From the NCBI RefSeq assembly GCF_026151205.1, contig NC_087074.1, positions 2,604,001 to 2,668,000 of the forward strand: a stretch of 64,000 nt of DNA, given 5' to 3'. The translations under genes were made by a program, and so were the position numbers. The notes under the pieces were generated by a model. It did no database searches. It saw only the letters and a list, made by a program, of their open reading frames with translations, and was not told the origin of the DNA. This stretch comes from Bolinopsis microptera. Lineage: Eukaryota > Ctenophora > Tentaculata > Lobata > Bolinopsidae. Shown piece after piece: positions 1 through 11,800 of the stretch (position 1 is its first letter; every line of letters starts with the position of its first letter).

Positions 1-2111
1 CTCTTGTAGCATTTCGGGGAAACGACTTAGACTGATTTATGAACACTCCAAACATCTGTATGATGGTTGGTAACCGCCAGCGGTGATAATGAAAACAACA
101 TTTACAAACAGACAACCGTTAAAAAAATAGCAATGCTCTAACAGATATCCACGTTAAATAAGGAGACTTTGACACGTTGCTACTTTAAAAAAGGTTGTAA
201 CACAGAGAATGGGGAAGGCAGGTCAAAACTATAGAAATGTTTTGTTTAAACATATTGAAGCTGTGATCCTATTGAACACCTATTCTTTCTTCTACTAATT
301 CAATCAAACAAACCTGAAGACCCTTAAGACAAAATAGAAAACAATAAGACAAAACTGCGGCTCGGTGTTCATTTTTAGTTACAACCACTCTATTATATAT
401 CCGAAAGAATTAGAAGTTAATCGTTGTTATCCACCAGAGTCAATTTTACTATTATATATTAAAGCGAGAGACGATATATATGGATATATCGTACCATTTT
501 ACTGACAACGAGCATCAACTTTCCGCAAAAACCGTAATAGATTTTACTTTTTAACTTTTTGGCAGGGTCGAATGCTTCTTAGGGCCTTGTGGTCAGTCTA
601 AAGAACATAAAAAATTTGGACAAGGAATAATTAAATTAGGTTCGATAAAATGGGACCCACAAGAGGTTGTCACAAATCACAAATTAAATATAAGATTGTC
701 CTAATTTCTAGAAACGTCTCTTGATTTCTTGCTCACTTTAGATTTAGGTTTTTGAGAAATCACGGTTCTGCTCAGTATATATAACACTCCATAGGACTCT
801 CTAGGATAAACTAGAATCGGCAATTTTTCCGGAATCTCACGATACGTTCACTGACCTTTTATAGTGAGTATACTATTCGGCTGATTGTTGCAAATTGTGT
901 TTGGAGCTGGAATTTTTAGTAAGCTTTTTTTCATATGAAATCCCCAATTTAGCCGGAAAAATTTCAGAAGTCAGCCGCACAATCTATTTACGTACGCCCT
1001 CAAATTTTATTTTTGAAGAACCCCTACATGAACCACTATTACTTCGCTCTTGGTCCATCTTGATTGGTATTGCACCAAAATACCCCAAAGAAAGTCGAAC
1101 ATTGTGGATGATAACATGCAAATTCCTTTGATGTGTAATAATCAATGGTCTGGGTGCGCGACTGTAATTAAAGACTTGCATCATGAAACATGTTGTCAGA
1201 CAATGGTAACTGTCCATGTAGGTGCCTATAATCAGTGGAACTAATTTTTTAGGCGCACCTCTGCAAACCTTTCATAACTAGCTAAGGCGAAGAACATGGC
1301 TGGAGCCTGTCCCTGACAAATTGCACAATAAGGGCTCTGTAAAAACTCTGTGTAAGATTGAGTACATCCGATGTTTCCCCGCTATAACACCCACCCCCCC
1401 CCTGTTTTATATAACCAAATAATGTTATGCATTTACCTTGATCGAGTGGACTACATGGAACTGTGTCGTGAGGTTGGTCATTGTACCATTCGGTCAGCAG
1501 ACCCCACTTTGACAAATCATGGAACCGACAGGACAAGAGTGGCGCAGACGACTAACTCTCATCTCACGCACATAAACCCTTGTAAACTTCTTACACATTA
1601 TATTAATACTACCTCGTACAATGTTACTAAGAACTTTTGATATGGTTCAATAATGATAATAAAATCGTGCACTTAGGGGGGAGTTCCGGAGATTTTACCC
1701 CCATGTTTTGTAGGTTTGGATGTAGACTGCTTAGACTATACTCTGCTATCGGAGTAGTACTTACTGCAAACGTCTCCCATAACATCGTAGTCCGATATGT
1801 TCATACTGGCGTCCTCACCTGTATATTACCTCAGGTAATCGTGTCGTGTCTAGCTTACTCCTCATGGTAATAGACGCGGGCACGAAGTTTATTAATGTTA
1901 CCAGCTAGGTTGACCTCCCTCAATAGTATGTTGTCAAATTATTGTCAATTTTAAGATAAGTAGTCCCCAAGACTACTCACCGTACTCTGTACCTCATCAG
2001 ATCACTCAAATTGATTTGTTTATTTGGGTGCCCTTTTATACTGATCATTACTTGAGAAATCTCATTCATGAAAAAACTCACACTCTTTTCCTGAATTATA
2101 GTATGTATGTG
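1..2111. other. No recognised gene
   Basis: AT-rich sequence. Only short open frames occur, and those from 0.9 to 2.2 kb overlap each other on both strands with no recognisable protein similarity or good splice context. A run of seven or more C lies near 1393. I see no supported gene, RNA or element here. Confidence 0.5.
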
Positions 2112-3970
2112 CAGAAGGCATACATTAGTAGGTGCGATGGGTGCGCCGCTGACCTGCTCATAATTTACCAGTGTTCCACGACACATCTTCCGCACCTTTA
2201 ATTGTTTCCGCACATTCTCGAAACATTTTGTATAATTTCTATGCATATATCCCGCATATCTAGCACTTTCTCACCGGTTACATTTCGAAATTATAAATTT
2301 GAAAATTTTCGCGTTAGCTTTTACAAGTGTAAAAACCATAGATATTTTTTAAAAGTCGGGACTCTTTTTTTTGGACGTGACTCAGGCCTCCTTTAGGAAC
2401 CCTAGATCCCTGGGGGGGGGCCCCCTTCGCGGACTTTGGACCGCCTAGGTCCTTTCGGACCCTGCCCAGGCCCTTTCGGGACGTGAACCCGGCCCTTTTG
2501 AACTCATGCTAGGCCACGTGACCGGTTCCACGGGAACCCAGGGCTTGTAGGCGCGATGCACTACTGGGTCGCGCGGCATCAAATTATGTTTCGGTTGGGA
2601 TCGGCGCGTGTACCAGTCCCTTTTCGGGACCGTGACCCAGGCCCTTTCGGGACCGTGACAGGCCGTTATGGAAACCTCGTCGTTACCGTACTTCGATTAT
2701 CGGGCATCAGTTCTCAATTCGTAACTACACATCAACTATGTTCACTACTCCCATACACGTCATGGAGTTTCCTACGAATCACGAACCAGTAACACGTGCC
2801 GCTGACGACGGCCGGCCCCCTCATTATTCGGTCCACGGCGATCAGATCATGACACCAATCGTGAGTTTGTGATTAGTGATGTGATCCATCACGTAGAATT
2901 TAATTGACTAGATATGGGCTTAGATTCAGTTTACCGTTCACATGTCGACTCTGTTCACATAATATTATTAGTTAAAAATAGTGTTAATACTTTACTTCTA
3001 CACGTAATAAAACACATAAACTGTTTCAATGAGATAACTTCACATGATCGAATCACTGTTGTTTGTAACAGAGCTTGAGGACTAAGGGTATGGAGCTCCA
3101 AGTTTTTCATGAGTTTTATAGATGACAATTAGTTCTTTTAATAGATTGTACTACTCGTCTTAACTATAATTATAAAGCTTATTCTTTTGTGGGGACGAGG
3201 TCGTCTTCCGCGTCTAAAGTGGCCACAACCTGATCACTACGTCATAGAAATATTTCCTTACTCATGAGATGTTGTCTGTCAATTGTTTAACAATTGATCA
3301 ATGTTTATTGTTCCCAACTCTCCATGATTAAATATTCACTTAACAAATTACCTCCTAATACCTTATGCATAACAAGCTTTACACATTATTTTATTCCTTC
3401 ATCTTAGCTTTGTTGTTGATGTTCATCTTCTCGCCTCACAATTCTTATGTGGGTGAGTCATGTCATGTAGAATGTTCGCCTATAATGATCACTATGATCA
3501 TTATGGAGCCAAAATATTTTTTCCGGATACCTGCTTACACGATGCGAGCAAAAGGGTGTGTCATACGATTAACTTACAGAAGCCCGTACCTATTACGTAG
3601 TACTACCTCTCGATACGATTTTTGGAAACGAAAGCTTCCCCTTGTAATGCGCAAACCGCACTTATGTGATTACGAGTCAGCGGTTCGATTTAGACGATCA
3701 TGTTTACTCTTAAATGCAATGCCATGTCTATTTAGTACAGAGTTGACATGTGAACTTAATGTATCTAGCCATTCTCGGTCAGTTACAATTCTAAATGATG
3801 GAAATCACATCACTAAATTATACGTCATATTTGGTGCAATGATCTGATTACGTGGGACCTAATAATACGGGGGCCTGAGTCGTCGGCTTCCCGTGACCAT
3901 CCTCAAGGTCACCACTACCACGCAAGCCGATACTGCATGGGATTGAACGACTTATAGAGGCGACCTCGTA
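2112..3970 (+). mobile_element. 3'-truncated copy of the hAT-like non-autonomous element at 19.6-21.8 kb
   Basis: This stretch is collinear with 19587-21400. It starts with a degraded form of the same terminal repeat followed by AGGTGCGATGGGTGCG, continues through CCGCAC-rich subterminal sequence and the GGGACCGTGACCCAGGCCC minisatellite (about 2400-2680), and ends where both copies read GAGGCGAC (about 3970). The right terminal repeat is missing, so the copy is truncated. Many one-base indels separate the copies. A 160-codon open frame at 3365-3847 is disrupted in the other copy, so I do not treat it as a gene. No transposase is visible. Confidence 0.75.
2590..2675 (+). repeat. GACCGTGACCCAGGCCCTTTCGG minisatellite remnant
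   Basis: Two to four degenerate units of a GC-rich motif of about 22-24 bases (GGGACCGTGACCCAGG plus CCCTTTCG). The same motif is expanded at 19815-20095 in the fuller element copy. It is strongly GC-rich against AT-rich surroundings. Confidence 0.7.
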
Positions 3971-4079
3971 TTCCGTTCTTTTTCTCTCGTCTTTTTAAAC
4001 CATAACAATTTTGATGAGGATCAAAGAATCAAAGAATTTCTGCCTGTTTTAATTTTAGCTGGTAATATATATTTTATAG

Positions 4080-4680
4080 AAATATTGTATTATCTAAAGC
4101 TCCTTATTAAGGTCCTTTTCACGGCATCAGATAAGTTGAATTAACCGATTTTTGAAGTTGAGGGTTTTTGGAGTCCATAGGCCTGAAGGTTAATGGACCT
4201 TTTATCGTGAACTTTAGTTTCTTTAACGAAGAAATGTATTCACATCATAAGTATATAATATATCGGCTATTATACGACTTATCTTTCAGATGAAGGTCAA
4301 TGTCCTGCTTCCCATCCCAACGTCTACAACAGAGGATATGGGTGTTGTAAATTTGATACCACGTGTCACGGCAGGGTGATTCAGAGAAACAGTTCGTGCT
4401 GCGCGGGAGACAACTACACGCCATGTCCCAATAGTGGAACCTGTCAGAACTACCAAGGGCCAGGTGGGTCTTTGATCTTAGATTTGGATGGCTGACGTAA
4501 AGTATCAGTAACAACGCCAGGGGCAACATATTGCAATGAGTGCGGCAAAATTTTGCGAAACATGCGATCCCGCACTTGCCTAAAATTGCAAAATATGCGA
4601 CAAATTTGGCGAATAGTGAGGCTCGAGTCATATTAAACTTTAAAGCTTTAACTTAGATATCGGGAGGGTGTAACTGGTAA
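4080..4680 (+). repeat. Segmental duplication unit A (paired with 7715-8290)
   Basis: Intron, cysteine-rich exon and downstream intron are shared with 7715-8290. Landmarks in both copies are CTCCTTATTAAGGTCC upstream and, downstream, a stretch rich in TTTTGCGAAA and CCGCACTTGCC. The duplication lies in direct orientation about 3.6 kb apart, and the LINE at 5203-6774 sits between the two units. Confidence 0.8.
4290..4463 (+). CDS. Eight-cysteine peptide exon, copy 1 (open frame intact)
   Basis: This is an internal exon bounded by an acceptor (TTTCAG before 4290) and a donor (GTGGGT after 4463). It carries phase 1 at both ends and has an uninterrupted frame of 57 codons. The cysteine spacing is C-X13-CC-X5-C-X10-CC-X7-C-X5-C, eight cysteines, typical of a small disulphide-stabilised secreted domain. 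I do not recognise the family; it does not follow the granulin pattern. No signal-peptide exon is visible upstream, where the truncated hAT repeat lies. A near-identical exon with similar flanking intron lies at 7905-8080. Whether copy 1 is expressed cannot be judged from sequence. Confidence 0.6.
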
Positions 4681-5202
4681 AAACTGTTTTTTTTACAGAT
4701 CAATGTTTCCCCACACAAACTTTCTTATGTCCTATAAAAAAGGTCAGGTCTTCTAAAAACTTCCTCTTTGGCACCAAATTTCCTCCAAAATTTCTTCGCA
4801 GATTATTTGCTGATCTGCCGTCTTTCTGGATGTGGATGGTTGGTTGGTTGGGGGACTGGTCCGTAGTACCAGCCAATGTTTACTCAAAAGTAATATATAA
4901 TTGAAATAAGTTAAATATTTATCCCCGAGGGGCACGCAGATTATAATTGTGATGTTATCTATTAAAACTAATCAATTAAAATTTTATTGGTCGAGTCGAC
5001 TGGCCCTGATCTGCAAACATATTTGATATTAGTAACTTTATGATGCTGCCTCACCGCAATTAGGTGTGTTATCAGTGTAGATATGCGCTATGTGGCAGTG
5101 AAATAAGGAATGTGCTGTTAGAATGGCAGGTGGTTTGAAATGTTGTCCTGATTCAGATTGTTTAATTTGAGCTGTATGAGTTTGGTTTTGAGTGATTATT
5201 GA

Positions 5203-6774
5203 CTATGTTCTTTGTGATTTACGTAATCCAGGTAGGTTGTGGAGTAAAAATGGTGGCCATTCGTCGTTGCAGCCAGCACTTTGCAAGTCTAGTAGTACTT
5301 TTTTTGACGAATTCTTATATATGTTGATAGAAAATATACTGGATGGGCATGTAATGCGAGTGTTATGCTCTGAAATAGCGAGCATTGGGCCTTTATAAAA
5401 GATGCTAGATCTCAGGTCAGTCTGTGAGTAAATTGATAACCAGTCTAAGTTTTGTTCTTGTGTCGTTCCTTGTTTGGGTGTGTTAGGAGGGAAAAGTTCT
5501 GAAATCGATTTAGGTAACAAACTAGACATATTTCGAACTTTGTGCAGTAAAATAAGTGCGTTTTTAACGATAACCCCTTGAACGGTTAAGACCTCGTGTT
5601 CTTTAAATGCTAGTTTTGTGTGCTCTGGCAGTTTTCCGTCCTTGTAGTAGTAGTTCACATTTCCGGCCATAACTGCCCTCATACCTTGTTTTTGTTTAGC
5701 AAAAAGAGATTCTATAAGAGATTTTGAAGCAAATCCCCAGACAAGTGAGCAGAAGTTTAAATGGGACTGAACAAAACTTTGGAAAATCTGTAAACGGGCC
5801 TTCATTGGCAATTTATGTTTTATCCTGTACATCACCCCAATAAATCTTGACATCTTGCTCCTCAGTGCTTTTATGTGGTTACTCCAGTTAAGCTTTTCAT
5901 CTACAATTACACCAAGAAACCGGGCTTCAGTTTTACGTTCTAATACTGTATTTTCTATTTGTACTTTAATCAATGATGGTTCTATGCGCTTTTTCGAGAA
6001 AATCATATAACACGTCTTTTTTAGATTTAGTGCTAATCCGTTGCTATTATCCCACCGTGATAATGTTTCCGTTAATTGGTTGACCCTTAGCATTAGTTCT
6101 TGGACATTGGAACCGTTAATAATGATATTTGCATCGTCTGCATAAAGTATGAATTTTACCATCATGTTAGAAATACCGGGAAGATCGTTGATGTATATGA
6201 CGAAAAGTAAGGGACCTAGTATGCTCCCTTGTGGAAAACCATGCACAATAGGCTTGTGGGACGAATGTGAATTGTTTATTGCTACATATTGGCTTCTATC
6301 ACTTAGGTATGACTCAAACCACTTTAGAGCTATTCCCCGGATGCCGTAGTTCTGTAATTTATTTAGCAGTGTAGCATGATCCAGGACGTCAAACGCTTTA
6401 CTGTAATCTAATAATAGCAGTAGTGAAATTTGGTTTTTGCTAAGAGAGTGTAAAATTGTACTTTTTGCATTAAGAAGAGCATGTTCACAGGACCTTCCTG
6501 GACGGAAACCATACTGATTTTCGAATAAAGAACTGTTTTTGTTGAGAAATTCTAAGACACGTCGGTGCATCAGTTTTTCGTAGATTTTTGAGAAGGAACC
6601 TAAGAGAGAGATAGGTCTATAATTTTCAACGTCAAGTTTAGAGCCTCCTTTATGGATGGGATTGGGAGTTACTTTGGCAATTTTAAGGGCCTGTGGAAAT
6701 ATGCCTGTACTTAAGGATTCGTTGATAACTTTTGCTAAGATTGTGGGGACAAAGACGTCGTTAAACGCGACAAA
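5203..6774 (-). mobile_element. 5'-truncated non-LTR retrotransposon, reverse transcriptase ORF
   Basis: One long frame, open for about 520 codons on the minus strand. Reading from 6774 down, it shows the RT palm order: the YRPISLL motif, then NQYGFRPGRSCEHALL, LLDYSKAFD, PQGSILGPLLFVIYINDLP, and the catalytic FILYADD with the usual two aspartates. A thumb and C-terminal region follow (ARFLGVIVDEKLNW, then a cysteine-containing tail), ending at a stop at 5203. There is no endonuclease or ORF1; an in-frame stop at 6775-6777 and loss of similarity mark the 5' truncation. The uninterrupted frame suggests a fairly recent insertion. The type matches jockey/CR1-like elements; exact clade not determined. 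Confidence 0.9.
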
Positions 6775-6779
6775 TTACT

Positions 6780-7500
6780 CTTTTACTGAGATTTGTTAAA
6801 ACATAGGCACAGAGCCACTGTATTAGTTTGTGACTAGTGACTATCAAAATGTTACAATAATTCATTTATTAAGAATGGTAGTAAAAAATGTAATAACTAA
6901 TTTCTTATAAAGTCTAAATGCACTAAACTTTCCGCATTTAAATTTTAAGCGGTTGTTCGATTTAGTTCAACTAGTAACGGACTGTTAACTCTTATCTTGT
7001 CTACCTGTGTTAATCAAACTCCCCCTCGTTACCGTTATATGAATAGTCACTTAATATTCCTTTTCCTTTGCTTACTAACTTTCCCGATTTAAGATTTAAA
7101 CCAACTTTAGGATCTGATTAAATTCAAAGAAGAAGAGTGACAAACATGTTTATTCATTGTGCAAATATTGCAACCATGGTTCCTTAGCAAGAATTTGCCC
7201 TATTGATTTGCCAATTTTAATTGCTGCTGGTCCAATAGTTAAGTTGTGAGAAGAATAGAAAGTATGAATAAACAACCTGAACCGACTGGTCATTGACCAG
7301 TCAGTTCAGGTCAATCACCACATATCCCGGCCTCAATTTCTTGTATTAATTTGATTCTAAAGTAAATGCAAATGTCTGCTAAAGACGAGTAGGACTCTCA
7401 TCTCAACATTTACAAGCTATTGGTTAAATTATAGCCCACGTGACTTAACCACAACCAGCGTGACGCGAGGTAAGTGGAGAGGGTGATCATTTAGTCGACC
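6780..7500. other. Intergenic region upstream of the secreted-peptide exon
   Basis: AT-rich, with no gene recognised. It contains a 35-base near-perfect dyad at 7276-7310 and otherwise only short open frames. Confidence 0.4.
7276..7310. promoter_or_regulatory. Dyad-symmetric sequence upstream of the peptide gene
   Basis: The half sites CCTGAACCGACTGGTCA and TGACCAGTCAGTTCAGG face each other with a single mismatched pair and almost no spacer. It lies about 190-230 bases upstream of a TATA-like sequence. It could be a binding site for a dimeric factor or a chance hairpin. Confidence 0.35.
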
Positions 7501-7502
7501 AG

Positions 7503-7510
7503 TTTATATA
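7503..7510 (+). promoter_or_regulatory. Possible TATA box for the secreted-peptide gene
   Basis: TTTATATA lies 84 bases before the ATG at 7594, a plausible distance for a TATA element with a short 5' leader. The assignment rests on position and sequence only. Confidence 0.4.
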
Positions 7511-7593
7511 TCAGTTTCAGTTTAAGATTTTAAGTCCGTATATTTGCAAATTCTCTGAACGGCAAACCATCTAGTGTGACTTAACTTCAGAAC

Positions 7594-7663
7594 ATGTCCG
7601 TCAAAAGCGGAAGCATTATCTTACTGACGCTTATCCAGCTCATTGGAAGTGCAGAAATAGGAG
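7594..7663 (+). CDS. Signal-peptide exon of a small cysteine-rich secreted protein
   Basis: The ATG at 7594 opens 23 codons with a short basic start (MSVKSGS) and a hydrophobic core (IILLTLIQLIG) before small residues. This is a typical signal peptide. It ends at a donor GTAAGC in phase 1, which matches the phase of the cysteine-rich exon downstream. The ATG is the first after the TATA-like sequence. Confidence 0.6.
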
Positions 7664-7714
7664 GTAAGCTTGAAAGGGATTTACAATGTACATTTACCCA
7701 TGTAAATATATTAT

Positions 7715-8290
7715 TTAGGGCTCCTTATTAAGGTCCTTTTCACGGCATCAGGTGAGTTTAATAACAGATTTTTGAGGTTGAGGGTTTTTGTTGTCCATAG
7801 GCCTGCGCCCTGCAGTTTGGACCTTTTATCAAGAACTTGAACGAAGAAATGTATTCACATCATAAGTATATAATATATCGGCTATTATACGATTTATCCT
7901 TCAGATGAAGATCAATGTCCTGCTTCCCATCCAACGTCTACCACGAAGGATATGGATGTTGTAAATTTGATACCACGTGTCACGGCAGGGTGATTGAGAG
8001 AAACAGTTCGTGCTGCGCGGGAAACCGATACACGCCATGTCCCAGTGGAACCTGTCAGAACTACCAAGGAATTAAGCCAGGTGGGTGATTTTTGATTTGG
8101 ATGATTGACGTATCAGTGTCAACGCCTGAAGCAACATATGAATTATGAGTGCAGCAAAATTTTGCGAAAAGGGCGACCCCGCACTTGCCTAAAATTCCTT
8201 TTTGAGGTGGCAAATTTGGCGAATAGTGCGGCTCGAGTCATACTCAACTTTAACTTAGATATCGGAGAGTCTAACTGGTAAAAACTCGAT
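7715..8290 (+). repeat. Segmental duplication unit B (paired with 4080-4680)
   Basis: Intron-exon-intron block similar to 4080-4680. The upstream part shares CTCCTTATTAAGG and GAGGGTTTTTG; the downstream part shares the GCAAAATTTTGCGAAA and AATAGTG landmarks. Unit B retains the signal-peptide exon; unit A does not. Confidence 0.8.
7905..8080 (+). pseudogene. Eight-cysteine peptide exon, copy 2 (frameshifted)
   Basis: Aligned base by base with 4290-4463, this exon has the same acceptor and donor contexts. Relative to copy 1 it lacks one C near 7930, lacks one codon in the CPxSGTC region and has two extra codons before the donor. The single-base loss puts the cysteine pattern out of frame with the signal-peptide exon at 7594-7663. 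The splice sites are intact, so decay is recent or the missing base is an assembly error. No further downstream exon is recognised. Confidence 0.6.
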
Positions 8291-8614
8291 CCGCGAAGCG
8301 AAGAATAAAACTGCCATCCCACGTGATCTGTGAAACAGATTTTAAGAAGGCTCCTTCAACTCTTCAAGTGACTGAGACACCAGTATGATATTATGAGGTA
8401 ACTAAGTATCGGCTGATGATGACGGATATTTCACGACATCTTTATTATTATTACCAGGAAGATCCGGTCGGGAGGTACTAATTCAATAATTGCACCAATA
8501 ATGTCCAATAATTAGTAATTAGTTACAACATACAATCAACTGTTAGTTTTACCCCCGCCCCTTGAGGAATCTCTTTTTTAAGGACAGTTTTACCAGGAAA
8601 AAAGGACAACTCAC
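8291..8614. other. No recognised gene; 3' side of the last visible mTOR exon
   Basis: AT-rich sequence between the duplicated block and the mTOR exon at 8615-8806. I find no further mTOR exon here on the minus strand. Confidence 0.4.
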
Positions 8615-8806
8615 CTCCGATATGTCCCTAATAGTTCTGACAGCCCTCCTTCGGATATCCATCTCGTTGCTCGTATCTCCGATTATAGCAACAATTTGTG
8701 GCAGAAGAAGGTGTAGGTAGTTATCTAGCGTCGTCCCGAAGTTTTTCAGTTGCCCCAGGAGGCGTTTAGTAGCTTCTCGACCGAGTGATTGGTCGTCATG
8801 CAACAC
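8615..8806 (-). CDS. mTOR exon, last HEAT-repeat exon visible
   Basis: 64 codons in frame after an AG at 8807-8808, ending at donor GTGAGT. It contains LDNYLHLLLPQIV and a helix ending RTIRDISE, matching the mTOR HEAT segment of about residues 1150-1215 in human numbering. The donor is good, so a further exon is expected downstream, but none is visible in the next 8.6 kb. Confidence 0.9.
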
Positions 8807-11800
8807 CTAAAAAATCATACAAACATTTTCAGAAGGGTTAAGTAAATTTTAGAAACAGCGAGACGACCGATAATTTGGATACATCATCAATACTGTCCTG
8901 AAAATAAGAGGTATTTGAGAGGACAGTCTTAAAAATTAGGAATCATTAAGAATTTATTTACCTTCATGATAAGTGGAATGAGTTGAGCGATGTAAGTTTT
9001 GAACTCTCCGCCCAACGCATTTATCAGTCTTTCTACCACCATCATTATAGTATTTTGAAAGGGTGTATCGCTATCAGATCCCTTATTCCAAAAGTCTATT
9101 ATCAGCTTGATAATGTCATTAGCATATGGTTTTATATGGATACCAACAATCTGAGGATTAAAGAAAAATTAGATGTATTGAAAGAAACGTTTGCTTAAAA
9201 CTGCATAGTATTCAGAGCGCCAACGTATATGGAACAAAATTTGTACTAGAATTTAAAATTGTATGTTTAAGTTAAGTAGCTCACATATTAAAATTACCTT
9301 GGTCAAGTCAGCGAGTTTGTTGAAGTAGGAATCTACAACTTTAGGTTCTGAAGTTTTGACGTTCTCGAGGAAAGTTGGCATCACTTTTGGGAGGTATCCA
9401 ACTGTGCCAACACTACCAAGTCTCTGAAAGTTTGTAATCGCATTAACTAGCGAAATACTAAATACCAAATCTATCAGTTAATGAATCATTCCATGGATTT
9501 TCTAAAATTAAATTGAAACTATTCAATACTTTTCTTCATAATTCCAACAAATCCTGAAATAAAGTGATAACCTGAAAGACAGTTATAATGATCTGCACGA
9601 CTTGAGAGTGGTACTCGTTCAAGGACTTGTCCTGCAGTATGTTCATCAGAGCGTGGATAACCACGCAGGGATAATATTGTTTCTCCATGTTAAAATCCTT
9701 GTCTGACTGTTTCTGTATCAGCAGCTCACTGGGGAAAGGTCAAATGATTTTGCAGACTCAATTTAAATATACGTGTAGACATACAAACGTGGTGGTACCA
9801 TATTATATTGGGGGGGGGGGGGGGGGGGGGGGGCATTGGCCAACCATATTATATTATCTGTATTCCCACTTGGGCCTCTATCAGGGCTTTAAAAGAAATT
9901 TTACAACAGTTTTACAACAGTATGAAGTAAAAATAACCACTTTTTAGCAATATTAGCCGGATGTGAGAAATTCATACCTGGTCAATCCAGTATTAAATGA
10001 AACTGCCTCCATGGGAACTGGCTGAGTGATTGGGAACTTTCTTAGCTCGTTTAAATTAACTTTGTTGTTTTTGTAAGGACTGAGGGCGCCCAGTTGGCCC
10101 AATAGTCTCATACAGTCACCTCTGAAATATTCAACTATTACACTTATGACAGGAAACAAAAACAGTAAAGCACAGCTATCAGCTACATAATATTATTTCA
10201 ATATTTGGTTGATAAATTATCTGTCACAGATTTGAACAATATTACCTGACGTCGGCAGAGTTCTCGGTGCTGATAATGTTGAGAAGTGTGTTGAGTAACT
10301 CTGGGTATTCTTGGTAAGGTTTCACAACGTATCCAGTGTGTCGGACAAGGTAATACATCGCTCTCAGAGACGGCTGAAAATAAGGAAATTACAATCCACA
10401 TTCCAAAATTTAACATAAACACTGAAATAGTACCAGAGGAAGAGGTAATGTTGCATTTGCCATGAACGATATTCTTACAATCCCCATAGTCAGGCACTAT
10501 CGGCCTTATTTGATCCCAAAAATATTGAGTTATCTCAGACTACGATATACCTCTCTTTCTTTCAGGTCTGAAATCCTCTTGATGAGGAAAGGGAAGAGCT
10601 CGTCAAGATATGTCATCATGGTTGCTCCGTCCACCTACGTGAAGCACGGATGTTACAGAAATCGGAGGAAGACAAATTGTAATTTCACGTGGCGCGCGTC
10701 AAATGCGCGTCTGTGCTGCGCCGATGGGGCTACAAATTACAGCTTATCGAAGACCTTTTTGCGGATAGCCATGAGTAGTTTATTACGTATTCATGTTGTT
10801 GATAATATTATTATAATATAGTGTGTGAAATCGAACCACGAGAAATTAATCGAAATATAACAAAGTTTACCTCAGCAAGTTGACTGATGCAGCCAAGAAT
10901 ATGTCTAAACAGCGAGGAAGATAGTTCAGGGCTCTTCAACTAAAAATAAAGAGTATACGGGTTATTTTAAATAATAATAAACATGGATTTAGGATTACAA
11001 CCCGGTCATTGAAAAGCTTAAATTTCTATCGTGAAATATGGAAAGAAGCAAATATAGGTGCAAACTGCAAACCATGGAGTAAAAAAAAGAACTAAAGAAA
11101 TTTAAGATACGTGTAATTTGACACTACCTTTGGCATGAGTATTGACATAATCGGCTTGAGATAAAGTCGCACTAAAGTCGGTTGGGCGCTCTTTATTAGA
11201 ATGTGAAGGAGTTTGGCTGCTTTCTCTTTGTTACGAGCTGAAAAGAAAGGTAATAATAGGCAAGCACACCATAACGTTAGTAACTATTGTGTGCACTCAG
11301 CACTGTTCCGGTAATCACGTCCCCATCTGCAACATCTTAAAACGAGATAAGAAGTACAACTCTTACCAATGCCACTGTGTTCGAACTGATGGAGTATGTG
11401 ACTGAGCTGTTCTCTCAGGAAGGGGAGGATGTAGGCAGGGTTCTCGTCGCTCAAGTGTCCCAGAAGTTCCAGTACCACTTCCCGGACGTCGTGGGAGGGG
11501 TCGTTAACAGCCAGGAATAGCATCTGGGACAAGTTCGTCAGGTGACTTGATGACGATTTAACTTTTAAGTAGCTCAACGATTTAGACTTAATCAATCTAT
11601 TTTCAAAACTAAAGGGAGTTCAAGAAGTGCTATTATATACAGCAGTCAACTGAATGCTATTAATAATTCAGATTTCAGAGGCTATTTTGGACTATTTAAG
11701 TATATTCATCAACAACGATCCGTATTCTTTGAGTTCAAAGGTAGCCCGTAGCACCCTAAAGATGAACGTCAATATGAATTTGGGGTCAAATTACTGAACA

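Noticed and set aside
3365-3847. 160-codon plus-strand open frame
   Set aside because: It lies inside the truncated hAT-like repeat, and the matching stretch in the other copy (20840-21330) is broken by indels; no protein family recognised.
4245-4631. 128-codon minus-strand open frame
   Set aside because: It is antisense to the cysteine-rich exon, whose splice sites, phase and cysteine spacing support the plus strand.
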